From Nocardia blacklockiae (GTDB lineage: Bacteria > Actinomycetota > Actinomycetes > Mycobacteriales > Mycobacteriaceae), in the NCBI RefSeq assembly GCF_015477355.1, contig NZ_JADLRJ010000016.1:1-64000 (forward strand): 64,000 nt of DNA. The letters run 5' to 3'. Positions 52,654 to 61,482 of this stretch are shown piece after piece. How positions within the stretch are numbered: the first letter of the stretch is position 1; each line of letters opens with the position of its first letter. The notes below the pieces were generated by a model. The model made no database searches. It was given only the letters and a program-made list of their open reading frames with translations, and was not told the DNA's origin. A program made the translations under genes and the position numbers.

Positions 52654-53519
52654 GGGCCGATCCCGCGGTCCGGGGCGGCGACTGGGGGCGCACCGGATGT
52701 GGTTGTGGTGGAGTCGGATTCCGGGCCGGTGGTGAGTGCGGCGGCGTCGATGGCGGCGGCGATCTGGTGGCCGGTGTCGGCGGGTGCGGGGTCGGGTTCT
52801 GCGTGCAGCAGGCCGCGCAGGCGGTGCACCATCTGGGCCGGTGACGGTGCCCGGCGGGTGGCGAGGTGTGCGGTGAGCCCCGCGTCGGCCAGGGCAGTGG
52901 CCTGCTGGGTGCTGATCGTGGTGTCGGCGCGGACATGCGCGCGCCACCGCGCGGCGAGTTCGCCGTCGTCGGCGCCGCGGACGCTGTCGGCCGCGGCGGT
53001 CCAGGTGTGCTCGCCCCACAGCTGCTCGGCTTCGGTGTCCGAGGGGTCGAAAACCGCGGTCAGCACGCCGACGCGGTCACCGGAGCGGCGCAGTTCGCGG
53101 TCGAACAGGCTCGCGGTGCCGGGTTCGGTGTGCGCGCCGCGCTCGCCGTAGGCGGCGGCAAGGGCGGCCAGGTCCTGCACCCGCTCGATCTCCGCTCGTA
53201 ATCGTGCGGCCACGACCTGCCGGTCGGTGGGTGTTGTGGCGCGCCAATGCAATTGGGCGCGCCAGCTCATGCCGAGTTTGCCGCGTTCGCGGACCTGCTC
53301 GACCCACTCCGGTGGTGTCCCCGCGCTCAAGACAGCGGCCTCGAGTGCCTCTTGGACCCGGACCTTGTGTTCCAGATCGCGATACCACTCCGGTGGCGGA
53401 GACGTGGCGGTGTGCGCGTAGGCGCGCTCGGCGCGGCCCACCATTCGGTGGATCTGCGCAGCATGGTTCTGGACCGCCTTCAGTACCTGCACCTGCACTC
53501 TGGTCGGCCGGCCCGTCAT
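52650..53519 (-). CDS. Array paralog 9 (289 aa)
   Basis: ATG 53519 starts the frame. It has VQVQVLKAVQNHAAQIHRMV, LSAGTPPEWVEQVRERGKLGMSW, SLFDRELRRSGDRVGVLTAVFDP and LAARWRAHVRAD. The C-terminus reads HQIAAAIDAAALTTGPES. It is closest to paralog 8. It is separated from the other paralogs by the coiled-coil and lipoprotein genes. Confidence 0.75.
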   Translation of the reverse strand: MTGRPTRVQVQVLKAVQNHAAQIHRMVGRAERAYAHTATSPPPEWYRDLEHKVRVQEALEAAVLSAGTPPEWVEQVRERGKLGMSWRAQLHWRATTPTDRQVVAARLRAEIERVQDLAALAAAYGERGAHTEPGTASLFDRELRRSGDRVGVLTAVFDPSDTEAEQLWGEHTWTAAADSVRGADDGELAARWRAHVRADTTISTQQATALADAGLTAHLATRRAPSPAQMVHRLRGLLHAEPDPAPADTGHQIAAAIDAAALTTGPESDSTTTTSGAPPVAAPDRGIGP

Positions 53520-53601
53520 CGCGGGAACTCCCCCGGCCTGGCCGCTCGTGTTGCCGCGCGCGGCAGCGTGACGTCAGGGGCCGCTGTGCCCGACTCGATG
53601 C

Positions 53602-54702
53602 TCAGCTCCGGCCTGCGGACTCGTCGGCATAGCGGCGGATATCGATCCGTTCTCCCTGCCACGCCGACAGCGGGGTGATCGTGACGGTTTGGCCGGTTTG
53701 CGGAGCGTGGAGCACAAGATCCTCGCCACGGTCGTTGCGTCCGTAGAGGATGGCGACGTGGTGGGAGTCCGGGTCGCCGGACGCAGTGAAGAAGACCAGG
53801 TCGCCGGGCTGGCGCTCGGTGAACGGAACCACCTGCGCCGAGGGATGGTCCTGCTGGGCCTGGGTGTAGTGAGGCAGCCTGATCCGACCACCGGAGGCTT
53901 GGTAGACCGCGTACAAGGTCAGCCCCGAGCAGTCGAACCCGCCCTTGGTCGGGCCGTCGACGTCCCCGCCGCCCCATACGTAGTCGGTGCCGATCCAGCG
54001 CTGCGCGGCGCGGATCACCGCCGCACCGAACTCGCTCGCCGGTGCTGGCGCCGGTGGTGGTGTCCCGGTTGGCCCGCAGCTCGCCGCTGTGTGTCCTGGC
54101 GCAGTGGCAGGCGCCGGTTCCACGTCGATCTCGGCGAACATGTCGTACAGCTCCTGCGCCAGTTCCAGCTGCCCTCCGTAGGCGGCTGGCGCGGACCGCT
54201 CGACCGCCTGCGCCAATTCCGCCGGTGACATGGACTCGGCGCCAGAGGTTTTCGCCGCCTGGTCGTAGAACCAGTTGATCTGGTAGGCGGGGTTCATCAA
54301 CGCGGCGATTCCCGCCGCGCCCCAGACGCTCGCGCGCATCTGGTGCACCCCGACGGAGTCGTGGTCGTTGCCCTGTCCGTCGTTGCTGTAATGCAGCGAC
54401 TCCGGCACCGCGGGGTTCGCTAAGTTGCGGAAGGTGGACTCGGTGGCTTGGGCCGCCAGCTCCGCCACGATCACCGCTTCCGGCTGCTGTCGTTGTTTGC
54501 CGATCGCCACTCCTTGGCGCGCCAGCTGCAATTGCCGCTCGTTCAACCCCGCTACCGACGCTCCCCCCGCCTTGTCTTCGTGTGGGGGCAGCGCTGCGGC
54601 GCACGATGGGGCCGGATCCGCGCCCAGCACCACCACCAGCAGCAGGAGAATCGCCACCGGCAGCGATAAGGCGAGCGCTGTTACCGATTTCGCGTTGTGC
54701 AT
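53602..54702 (-). CDS. Bifunctional wall hydrolase: lytic-transglycosylase-like plus NlpC/P60
   Basis: This is 366 residues from ATG 54702 (GGGAGGG upstream). A signal or anchor helix lies at 8-28. Residues ~85-150 match lytic transglycosylase-like domains (TESTFRNLANPAVPESL, NDGQGNDHDSVGVHQMRASVWG; Glu 88 is the candidate acid). The C-terminal NlpC/P60 has FDCSGLTLY (Cys 258), SHHVAILYG (His 314/315) and LHAPQTG (His 332). It should open peptidoglycan for the transfer channel. Confidence 0.88.
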   Translation of the reverse strand: MHNAKSVTALALSLPVAILLLLVVVLGADPAPSCAAALPPHEDKAGGASVAGLNERQLQLARQGVAIGKQRQQPEAVIVAELAAQATESTFRNLANPAVPESLHYSNDGQGNDHDSVGVHQMRASVWGAAGIAALMNPAYQINWFYDQAAKTSGAESMSPAELAQAVERSAPAAYGGQLELAQELYDMFAEIDVEPAPATAPGHTAASCGPTGTPPPAPAPASEFGAAVIRAAQRWIGTDYVWGGGDVDGPTKGGFDCSGLTLYAVYQASGGRIRLPHYTQAQQDHPSAQVVPFTERQPGDLVFFTASGDPDSHHVAILYGRNDRGEDLVLHAPQTGQTVTITPLSAWQGERIDIRRYADESAGRS

Positions 54703-55138
54703 CGCCTGCCCTCCCGACCCGCTGGATCCGTTCGTGCTGACGGGCGGCCCCGTGCTCGACCGCCGAGGACTTCCATCGGGGGTAGCGGTCAGTGAATGCG
54801 TGGTGCTGTCGTCTCGTCGGGTCGTCGCTCTCCGTACCCCGGGGTGAGGTCGGGGGTATCCTCCGCGGGCCGCGCAGGAGTCCGGTTCGGTCCTGGATGG
54901 GGCTCGTCGCCGCCCGCCGCGAGCGACCGGTGCGGAGATGTACCGGTACGGGGTGCGCGATGTCATCGGATGCTCCGCGGAACTCATCCGGCGCAGCAGG
55001 GTTGGTGGCGGCCGTCCTCACACCTGCACGCATGTGGGAGGCGGCGGTGTGGCGGCGAACGGACCGGCCCGGATAGGCGCCAGCGGTGAGAAGACGACCA
55101 TCCGCCGGACGAGTTGGAAGACAGGCGTGCTCAGCCAT
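54703..55138 (-). other. Unresolved stretch with a well-started ORF
   Basis: ATG 55138 has GGAGGG six bases upstream and overlaps the VirB4-like stop. The frame it opens runs through this region and on, antiphase to the hydrolase, to a stop at 53516 that makes an ATGA overlap with paralog 9. Third-position bias here is weak and the translation Arg/Thr-rich. There may be a short real gene, a frameshift, or a long N-terminal extension of the hydrolase. I see no other element in the stretch. Confidence 0.35.
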
Positions 55139-56876
55139 GAGCGCCCTCCTCTGTGGCGTGGGAGTGGGAATCTGTTGTGGGGGCGGTCAAGTGGCTGAAT
55201 CGCCGGTTGGTGTTGTGGATGTCGGCGTCGCGCTCGCGAGGCGTGAACGTCATCCGCACCGGGATGCCGGGTTCGCCCGCTTCGCCGGTCTTGATCAGGA
55301 AACATCCGGTGCCGGGCGGGATCTCGCGGACTCGGTCGTCGGTGTCGTCGGTCGGCGGGCGGGGCGCGGCCCAGGACGTGAGCAGTAATTTCTCGGTGTC
55401 GGTGATCGACACGGCGGCCCGGATCCGGTCGACTTCGTCAGGGCCGACGGGGCCGATGATTTTGGCGCGGGCGCGTTCGAAGAAGCCGAGAGCTTTGGCT
55501 TGGCTGGCGGGGCTGTCGAAGGCGGCGAGGTCTTTGATGGTGTGGCTGCACATGACCAGTCCGGCGCCGAGTCCGCGGTTGAGGCGGGTCAGGGCGTCGG
55601 TGCGGTCGACCATGAACGCGCCCGCGCCCAGCACCCGCCAGATTTCATCCATCACCACCTGGAAGGTGCGTGGCGGCGCGAGTCCGGCGTCGGCGAGGGC
55701 GTGGGCGGCGGCGATGGCGCCGAATCCTTCCGACCAGCACACCATTAGCGCGGCGGCGAGGAGTTTGGTGTCACCTTCGGGGATGCGCGAGACGTCGATA
55801 CACACTGCCGGGGCGGCGATATCGAGGGGTGTGCTGGTGGGGCGGTCGAAGATTGCTCCCCATGGGCCCTCGATCAGCGCCCGCAGGGAGCGGCGCAGGT
55901 TCTTGGTGCCTGCCCGGTAGGAGTGCTCGTCGTCTTCTTCGGCGAATTGCCGAAGTCGGGCTCCGCCGGTGGCGATGACGGCGAGCAGGTCCGACAGCCG
56001 GGGCGGTCGTGCGGGAGTGAAACCTCCTGTGTGACTGTAGAGTTCGCGCAGTCCGGCGGTGAGGAGGGTTTCTTCGTAGTCGGCGACGCGGGTACCGCGG
56101 ACGAGTTCGATGAGGCCGGCGACGATGTTGACCTGTCCGGCTTCCACACGGGCTGCGACCTGGCGGCGTTGGTCGGGGTCGATGAGCCGGTGCAGGACCG
56201 AGCCGAGAGCGCCGACGGCGAGTGGGTTGATGGTGGCGTGCCCGTAGCCGAGGTCGATGACTTGCCCGCCGAGGGTGGTGACCAGGTCGCGGTAGTCGGG
56301 TTTGGTGTCGCCCATGCACAGCACGGTCTGTCCGTTGGCGACCGCGCCGGTGGCCAGCCGCCGAATCAAGCTGGACTTGCCGAACCCGTTGAGCGCCAGC
56401 ACGAACGCGATCGGAGCGGGCAGGTAGCCGCGCAGGAACCACGACATCGGATCGAAGTGCACCGGTGCCCCGGTGACGTAGTGGGTGCCGATCGGGGTGC
56501 CGACAGTGGGGGCGGTGGCGCCGACGGCGAACGGCCACAGGCCGGCGACCTGGACAGTGGTCGCCCGCCATTCGGGAGTCGGGGGCACGACCATGGCTCG
56601 GCCGCCGCCGGGCCCGCTGTACCCGCGGTCGGTCAGCCGTGCTCGCGGTCGGTCGAAGCCGTCGCACTGCTGGTCCTCGAGCCGCCGCGCGGCGGTGACA
56701 CGGCGGTGGTCGTCGGCCGACAACCGTGACCGTGCACGCATCGCCCGCAGTCCGCGCCCGGTCGCAGCCTGTTCGGTCTCGGCGCGCGCTTGCGCGGTCA
56801 GCAGTCGAATTCCGGCGACCTGCACCGTTTTTCGTGCTCTGCGCGGTCCGTATGCCCGCGTTCTGACATCGGTCAT
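55131..56876 (-). CDS. VirB4/TraE-like conjugation ATPase
   Basis: The protein is 581 residues. Walker A is NGFGKSS (163-169), preceded by a strand LPAPIAFVLAL. Walker B is FQVVMDE (405-411) and is followed by RVLGAGAFMVDRTDALTRLNRGLGAGLVMCSHT, as in VirB4 C-terminal domains. The N-terminal ~90 residues are basic. It powers assembly and substrate passage in the type IV system. ATG 56876 overlaps the SCO6880-like stop (ATGA). Confidence 0.9.
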   Translation of the reverse strand: MTDVRTRAYGPRRARKTVQVAGIRLLTAQARAETEQAATGRGLRAMRARSRLSADDHRRVTAARRLEDQQCDGFDRPRARLTDRGYSGPGGGRAMVVPPTPEWRATTVQVAGLWPFAVGATAPTVGTPIGTHYVTGAPVHFDPMSWFLRGYLPAPIAFVLALNGFGKSSLIRRLATGAVANGQTVLCMGDTKPDYRDLVTTLGGQVIDLGYGHATINPLAVGALGSVLHRLIDPDQRRQVAARVEAGQVNIVAGLIELVRGTRVADYEETLLTAGLRELYSHTGGFTPARPPRLSDLLAVIATGGARLRQFAEEDDEHSYRAGTKNLRRSLRALIEGPWGAIFDRPTSTPLDIAAPAVCIDVSRIPEGDTKLLAAALMVCWSEGFGAIAAAHALADAGLAPPRTFQVVMDEIWRVLGAGAFMVDRTDALTRLNRGLGAGLVMCSHTIKDLAAFDSPASQAKALGFFERARAKIIGPVGPDEVDRIRAAVSITDTEKLLLTSWAAPRPPTDDTDDRVREIPPGTGCFLIKTGEAGEPGIPVRMTFTPRERDADIHNTNRRFSHLTAPTTDSHSHATEEGAHG

Positions 56877-58348
56877 GGCGTGCCCCAGCGCGGCAGGGAG
56901 GTGTGCTCGGGCAGGATCACGCCGACGCCGAGCGAGGCGGCGAAGGTGGCGGCTTGGGCTCCGTAGCAGCGGCGCAGGCTCAGCCGCGACGCGGCAGCCA
57001 TCGCTTTGGCGGTGGTCTCGATACCGGGCATGTCCGCAGTGAGGGTGTCGGTGATCGTGACCAGGGCCCCGACCCGGGTGAGGCCAGCGCCGCGGGCTTG
57101 TTCGTGTCGGGCGGCGCGGGTGTTGTCCACGCGGATCGACGCGGCCGCCGACGCGATGCCGCGTTCGGTCTGTTCCGCGGCCACCGCGTCGCGGTAGTCG
57201 GCGTCGACGAGGTCGGCGGCCTCAGCCGCCGAGTGCAGCCGATACACCACCGCGACGCGTTTGCGGGGCACGTCGGCGCGCGGGCGTAGCAGGTCTTCGA
57301 GGACGGTCTCGATCACCGCGCCGCGCGGGGCGCCGTCCATTTCCCAGGTGATCGACCGGCCGCCGTCGTGCACGTAGTGGTCCCAGCGGTCGTCGTGCGC
57401 GACAGGCCCGACGCTGTCCCATGATTGGGTGTCGGTGATCCTGCGGGCGGCGGTCTCGACGTCGCGTTGCGCGGCCAGGTCGTAGCGGGAACGGACCAAT
57501 CCCAGCACCTCCCACGCCTCCAGCGGGGTTGCTGGCAGCCCGGCGCGCGCCAGCTGCGACAGCACCGCCTGCAGCCGCTGCCCGATCTCGCGGGCCTGCT
57601 CGGCGACATCGCGGCGGACCCGGCCTTTCCCGATCGCGCGATAGGTGACCGCGATGCGGGCCTCGACTCGGACACCGACGCCGCCGATATCGGCGGCGGC
57701 CTGCCGCATCACCGTCCGCGCGAACTCCGGCGCGTCCTCGCGGACCAAGCGCGCGACCTCGCGGTGTTGTTTGAGGTGGGTTTCCACGACGTTCTCGGTC
57801 ACCGCGGTCACCGCGACCACGTCCCCGCCGCGTGACTGCGAGGCCAGGAACTGCCCGAATTCGGCGACCCACGAGTCGATCTGGCTCTGGTCCACCAGCT
57901 CCCTACCGCGTGGCAGTACGCGCACGATCACCGTGAAGTGGTCGGTACGCCGCACGTGTACCAGTGCGAACCGTCGCCCGCCCGGGGTTTCGTATTCGGC
58001 CAGCCGTGAATCCGCCAGCAGCCCCGGCAGTTTCGCCGCGCCGGGTATCCGGGCGAACCGTCCCGCCCGATACATCGTTTCTCTGCGTGCCCACGCCAGC
58101 CCGTACTGGATGCGCAGTGCCGCGTACTCCCAGCCCGTCCGGCCGCCGACTGTGACCGCCAGCGGTGTGAACACGACGGCTGCGGCGGCGAGAACCCCGC
58201 CGGCGGCCGATAGCGACCGGGTGGCCATGAACGTGACCATCACCGCGATTACCAGGCCGAGCCCGAGCATCGAGGTGGCCCAGGTCAACCCGAAGAAACC
58301 GGCCGAACGTGGACGTTCCCAACGTCCGTACATCCGTGTCGCGCTCAT
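56873..58348 (-). CDS. SCO6880-like conjugation protein
   Basis: This is about 491 residues from ATG 58348 (ATGA overlap). Two N-terminal hydrophobic helices (LGLGLVIAVMVTFMATRSL, AGGVLAAAAVVFTPLAVTV) are followed by a long soluble part with FALVHVRRTDHFTVIVRVLPRG, MRQAAADIGGVGVRVEARIAVTYRAIG and RRITDTQSW. It resembles the PrgI/SCO6880 proteins always found beside VirB4-like ATPases in actinobacterial elements. It probably couples the ATPase to the membrane channel. Confidence 0.85.
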   Translation of the reverse strand: MSATRMYGRWERPRSAGFFGLTWATSMLGLGLVIAVMVTFMATRSLSAAGGVLAAAAVVFTPLAVTVGGRTGWEYAALRIQYGLAWARRETMYRAGRFARIPGAAKLPGLLADSRLAEYETPGGRRFALVHVRRTDHFTVIVRVLPRGRELVDQSQIDSWVAEFGQFLASQSRGGDVVAVTAVTENVVETHLKQHREVARLVREDAPEFARTVMRQAAADIGGVGVRVEARIAVTYRAIGKGRVRRDVAEQAREIGQRLQAVLSQLARAGLPATPLEAWEVLGLVRSRYDLAAQRDVETAARRITDTQSWDSVGPVAHDDRWDHYVHDGGRSITWEMDGAPRGAVIETVLEDLLRPRADVPRKRVAVVYRLHSAAEAADLVDADYRDAVAAEQTERGIASAAASIRVDNTRAARHEQARGAGLTRVGALVTITDTLTADMPGIETTAKAMAAASRLSLRRCYGAQAATFAASLGVGVILPEHTSLPRWGTP

Positions 58349-59796
58349 CGCCGGACCTCCTGGGGGCCCAGCGCTTCGGGGTCCCACCCCGCTTCAGTGG
58401 CGTCGCGCACCTGCGACTCCACCACCGAACCGGCCTGCTGCAACCCTTCTTTCGCGGCCACCATCCCGCTGGCCACCGCGCCGCCAGCACCGGCACTGCC
58501 TGCGCCGGAACCAGCCGACGCGGAGGATTTCGTTCCCGCCGCGCCAGCTGCCGGCGACGGCGACCTCGCGGCGACCTGGCCGCTCGCCGAGCCCGTCCCA
58601 CCGCCGGTGTTGCCGCTTCCGCTTCCGCCGCCGCCAGACGGGGTCGGTCGGCCACCGCCGTTCGGGGCGCCGCCGCCCGGCGGTGGTCCACCAGGTGGAG
58701 TCGAGCCGCCGGGCGCGTTGTCGCCTTCGCCGACCTGGCGGGCCTCGGATCTGTCTCCCCCGCCCGCCGTACCCATCGCGATCCCGACCGCGCCGCCGGC
58801 CAGGGCGGCAGTAGCGCCGCCTCCCCCGCCCAGCGTCGCCACCGCCGGAGCCACCAGCCGCATCAACGCGGGCAGCACCACAGCCACCATCAGCAGCAAC
58901 ACGAGACCGAGCAGCACCAGTTGCGGGTCTTGTTGTCCAGCAGGGTTGTTCGCGCCTGCGGCGGTGAACGCGATCGCGTAGCACAACGCGCCCACCGGTT
59001 TCCACAGCACGAACGCCAACGCCCACGACAACATCCGCTTATAGGCTTGCGAACCCGGCCCGGTGCCACCGGCCGCGGCAGCGATCGGCAACGCGGCGAC
59101 CACGAGCACCAGCAGCGCTTGACGAACCACGAGCATGACCAGTTGCACCAGCATGCTGAGCATTCCGAGCAGCCCGATCACCAACAGCAGCCCGGTCCCG
59201 AGACTCAGGTGGGTGCGTAAGTCGAAAAGACCGAGGCGTTCCACCGCGCCGTTGAGGTCGCCGTGTGTGGCGTCGAACAGGACCCAGTCCGCGTACGCGT
59301 CTCCGGCCTTGGTGCCGGTGGTGATGATGGCGGCGAACATCATGGAGGCGAAAACGGCCCGCGCGAAGATGAGAAAACTTTCCTGTGCCTCGCCGGCCAG
59401 CCCGCCGCGTTTGGCCAGGGCCAGACGTGCGGCGGCGAACAAGATGCCGCCGGTCATCAGCAGGACTTGCAGCCCGCTGGTGTACTCGCGCACCGACGCC
59501 AGGACAGGGCCGGGAGTATGGGAGGCAGATTCGAGCTGCGGTGAGGGCAGTTGCGTCCACCACGACAGCGCGAATCGCAGCACGGTGGCCGTTCCGTCCA
59601 CCAGCGCGTCGACCAGGTCTTCGAGCACCGAGTTGGCCGCCGCGCCAACCGCTCTCCCGCCGAACTCGTTGAACTGCCGATACTGACACACTGTCGCTGC
59701 GGCGCCCGGAAGATCGCACACGTCATTCGTGGTTTGGGTGTGCCAGCCGTCGAGCCTGGTCTGTGCGTCAGCGGGCACCGCTGTGAAGCCGTTCAT
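58345..59796 (-). CDS. VirB6/TrbL-like polytopic membrane protein
   Basis: This is 483 residues from ATG 59796. At least five membrane segments lie between about 75 and 310 (VLLMTGGILFAAARLALA, ILIFARAVFASMMFAAIITTG-type, GLLLVIGLLGMLSMLVQLVML, QALLVLVVAALPIAAAAGG, VLLGLVLLLMVAVVLPALMRL). A Gly/Pro/Ser-rich low-complexity tail of ~130 residues follows. This is the layout of VirB6/TrbL channel subunits of Gram-positive transfer systems. Coupled to its neighbours by ATGA overlaps. Confidence 0.82.
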   Translation of the reverse strand: MNGFTAVPADAQTRLDGWHTQTTNDVCDLPGAAATVCQYRQFNEFGGRAVGAAANSVLEDLVDALVDGTATVLRFALSWWTQLPSPQLESASHTPGPVLASVREYTSGLQVLLMTGGILFAAARLALAKRGGLAGEAQESFLIFARAVFASMMFAAIITTGTKAGDAYADWVLFDATHGDLNGAVERLGLFDLRTHLSLGTGLLLVIGLLGMLSMLVQLVMLVVRQALLVLVVAALPIAAAAGGTGPGSQAYKRMLSWALAFVLWKPVGALCYAIAFTAAGANNPAGQQDPQLVLLGLVLLLMVAVVLPALMRLVAPAVATLGGGGGATAALAGGAVGIAMGTAGGGDRSEARQVGEGDNAPGGSTPPGGPPPGGGAPNGGGRPTPSGGGGSGSGNTGGGTGSASGQVAARSPSPAAGAAGTKSSASAGSGAGSAGAGGAVASGMVAAKEGLQQAGSVVESQVRDATEAGWDPEALGPQEVRR

Positions 59797-60578
59797 GCCG
59801 TCTTCCATTGCCCGAAGTCGTGCACAGTGCTGAGCGAGGTGGTTGTTCGCCAGAACGACTCGATGTCGTCGGGGACGCGTACTCGCCAGTCGCCGTCGTG
59901 CCAGGCCATCGGCCAGGTGCTGGAGGCGTAGCCGTTGCGCGCGCGCACGGCGATCTCGACGACCGCGAAGTCGGATTGATAGCCGGGTAGCACGCGAATG
60001 CCGTCGGGGACGGTGGCGTACTGGGCAGCCGAGGGTGTGGAGGCGCGGCTGCGGGCGAAGCGGTCGATCAGCGGTTGCCCGCCGCCGAGATATCGGCCGC
60101 GAACGATGGCCTGCCAGGTGCCTTCCGGTGCGGCAAGCGCGCGGGCAACGGCGTCGCAGGCGGCGAGCGCGGCGCCTTGGGGGGTGCGGGCGAATCCGGA
60201 CGCGACGCCGTCGCTGATGCGGTCGGGCCCGTCGCTGCCGGAGACGGGGAGGGCCGCGCCACCCCAGCCGTGCTGCCATTGCAAGCGCGCGGGTGCGGCG
60301 ATGAGGTAGGTCGGTGCGGCCGGGTCGGGCCTGCTGGCAGGGTCCTGGGGTAGCGCGGTGCCGCTGTCGTCACCGGTGACTTCGAGGCGGTTGCCGAACA
60401 GGTCGGTGGTCGGCGGCCGAGTTCCGGTCGGCGGCGCGGTGGCCGCGGCGAACGGTGTGGTGGTCGGTGCCGGTGACGGTGTGGTGTTTCGCTGGGTGGT
60501 GACGGCGAGCGTCACGACGGCGGCGAGCACCAGTACGGCGCTGATCAGGAGGACTAGCAGTAGGCGGCGGTTGTTCAC
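59793..60578 (-). CDS. VirB8-like bitopic protein
   Basis: This is 261 residues with one N-terminal membrane helix (LLLVLLISAVLVLAAVVTLAV), a Pro/Thr-rich linker and a C-terminal domain with FARTPQGAALAACDAVARAL, IRVLPGYQSDFAVVEIAVRAR and MAWHDGDWRVRVPD. It is related in pattern to the lipoprotein at 60594 and to VirB8/NTF2-like domains of conjugation channels. Confidence 0.7.
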   Translation of the reverse strand: MNNRRLLLVLLISAVLVLAAVVTLAVTTQRNTTPSPAPTTTPFAAATAPPTGTRPPTTDLFGNRLEVTGDDSGTALPQDPASRPDPAAPTYLIAAPARLQWQHGWGGAALPVSGSDGPDRISDGVASGFARTPQGAALAACDAVARALAAPEGTWQAIVRGRYLGGGQPLIDRFARSRASTPSAAQYATVPDGIRVLPGYQSDFAVVEIAVRARNGYASSTWPMAWHDGDWRVRVPDDIESFWRTTTSLSTVHDFGQWKTA

Positions 60579-60593
60579 GGGAGCGCTCCGTTC

Positions 60594-61223
60594 TCACCGC
60601 ATCGGCAGGATGACGGTGTCGGCGGGCAGGGCGAGGGGCGCGGTGACCGTCGGTGTGCCGGGTGGGTCGGGCAGCAGCAGCCGCCAGTCGTTGTTGCGCC
60701 AGACGACGGTGGCGAGGTTGCGGGTCAAGGACGTGTCGGGCTGCACGGTGTAGATGGCGGTGTCGGCCTCGCCGGGGGTGTACCGGGCGATCTGGTAGCC
60801 GAGGATCTTCGGCGGGGTGGTGACGGGTTGGGTGAGGGAGATCTGCGCGCGGGCCACTGCCCAGGCGTCGCGGCCGGGACCTGGGGCGAGCAGTTGTTGT
60901 CCGATCTGGGGCCATTGGCTGTCGGTGGCGACGGACATGCGGACGGTGGCGTGGATCGCGGCCAGTGCGGCGCCGGCGGGTGTGTGGTCGAACCCGGTGA
61001 GTGCGGGCTCGTTACGGCGGTGCGGCCCTTGAGCGGCGAGTGGCAGGGTGATGCCCTGGAACACCGTCGTGGTCAGCTCCCTGGGTGGCTCATGGATGTC
61101 GCCGAGGTCGACCGGGATCGGTGTGGCGTGGTGGTCATCGGTGGTGCACCCGGAAACAGTGGCGAGGCAGGCCAGGGTGACTGCCAGCACGGCTGTGGTG
61201 GCGCGGCGGTCGAGATTCGGCAT
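60594..61223 (-). CDS. Lipoprotein, VirB8-like domain
   Basis: ATG 61223 has GGGAG upstream. A signal peptide ends at ATVSGC (lipobox Cys near residue 26). The mature part has FDHTPAGAALAAIHATVRM, ILGYQIARYTPGEADTAIY and VVWRNNDWRLLLPD, which align with the neighbouring protein at 59793. The two form a membrane-anchored and a lipid-anchored pair. Confidence 0.7.
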   Translation of the reverse strand: MPNLDRRATTAVLAVTLACLATVSGCTTDDHHATPIPVDLGDIHEPPRELTTTVFQGITLPLAAQGPHRRNEPALTGFDHTPAGAALAAIHATVRMSVATDSQWPQIGQQLLAPGPGRDAWAVARAQISLTQPVTTPPKILGYQIARYTPGEADTAIYTVQPDTSLTRNLATVVWRNNDWRLLLPDPPGTPTVTAPLALPADTVILPMR

Positions 61224-61248
61224 GGTTGTCTCCCAATGGTTTTCGTGG

Positions 61249-61482
61249 TCAATGAGTCGGGAGGAGGGCAGCCGCGAGGCCGCTGGCTGCGGCGGCGAGG
61301 ACGGCGGCGAGAAGGGCGCCGGCGAGCCCTTCGACGGCCTCGTCGCGGTACAGGCGCATCGCGAGTTGCCCGCCGACGAAGACCGCGCGGGCCACACAGA
61401 CCAGCAGGACCATCCAGGCCAGCCAGCCGAGCATCTGGGTGATCGGTCGGATCACCTCCGCGGGAAGGGGTGTCGCGCTCAT
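61249..61482 (-). CDS. Small two-helix membrane protein of the conjugation module
   Basis: This is 77 residues from ATG 61482 (ATGA overlap with the hydrolase). It contains MLGWLAWMVLLVCVARAVF and a second helix (LAGALLAAVLAAAASGLAAALL). It resembles the 100-aa protein at 62516 in the NWLAWMV-type first helix, suggesting a duplicated pilin-like or VirB2/VirB3-like subunit. Confidence 0.65.
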   Translation of the reverse strand: MSATPLPAEVIRPITQMLGWLAWMVLLVCVARAVFVGGQLAMRLYRDEAVEGLAGALLAAVLAAAASGLAAALLPTH

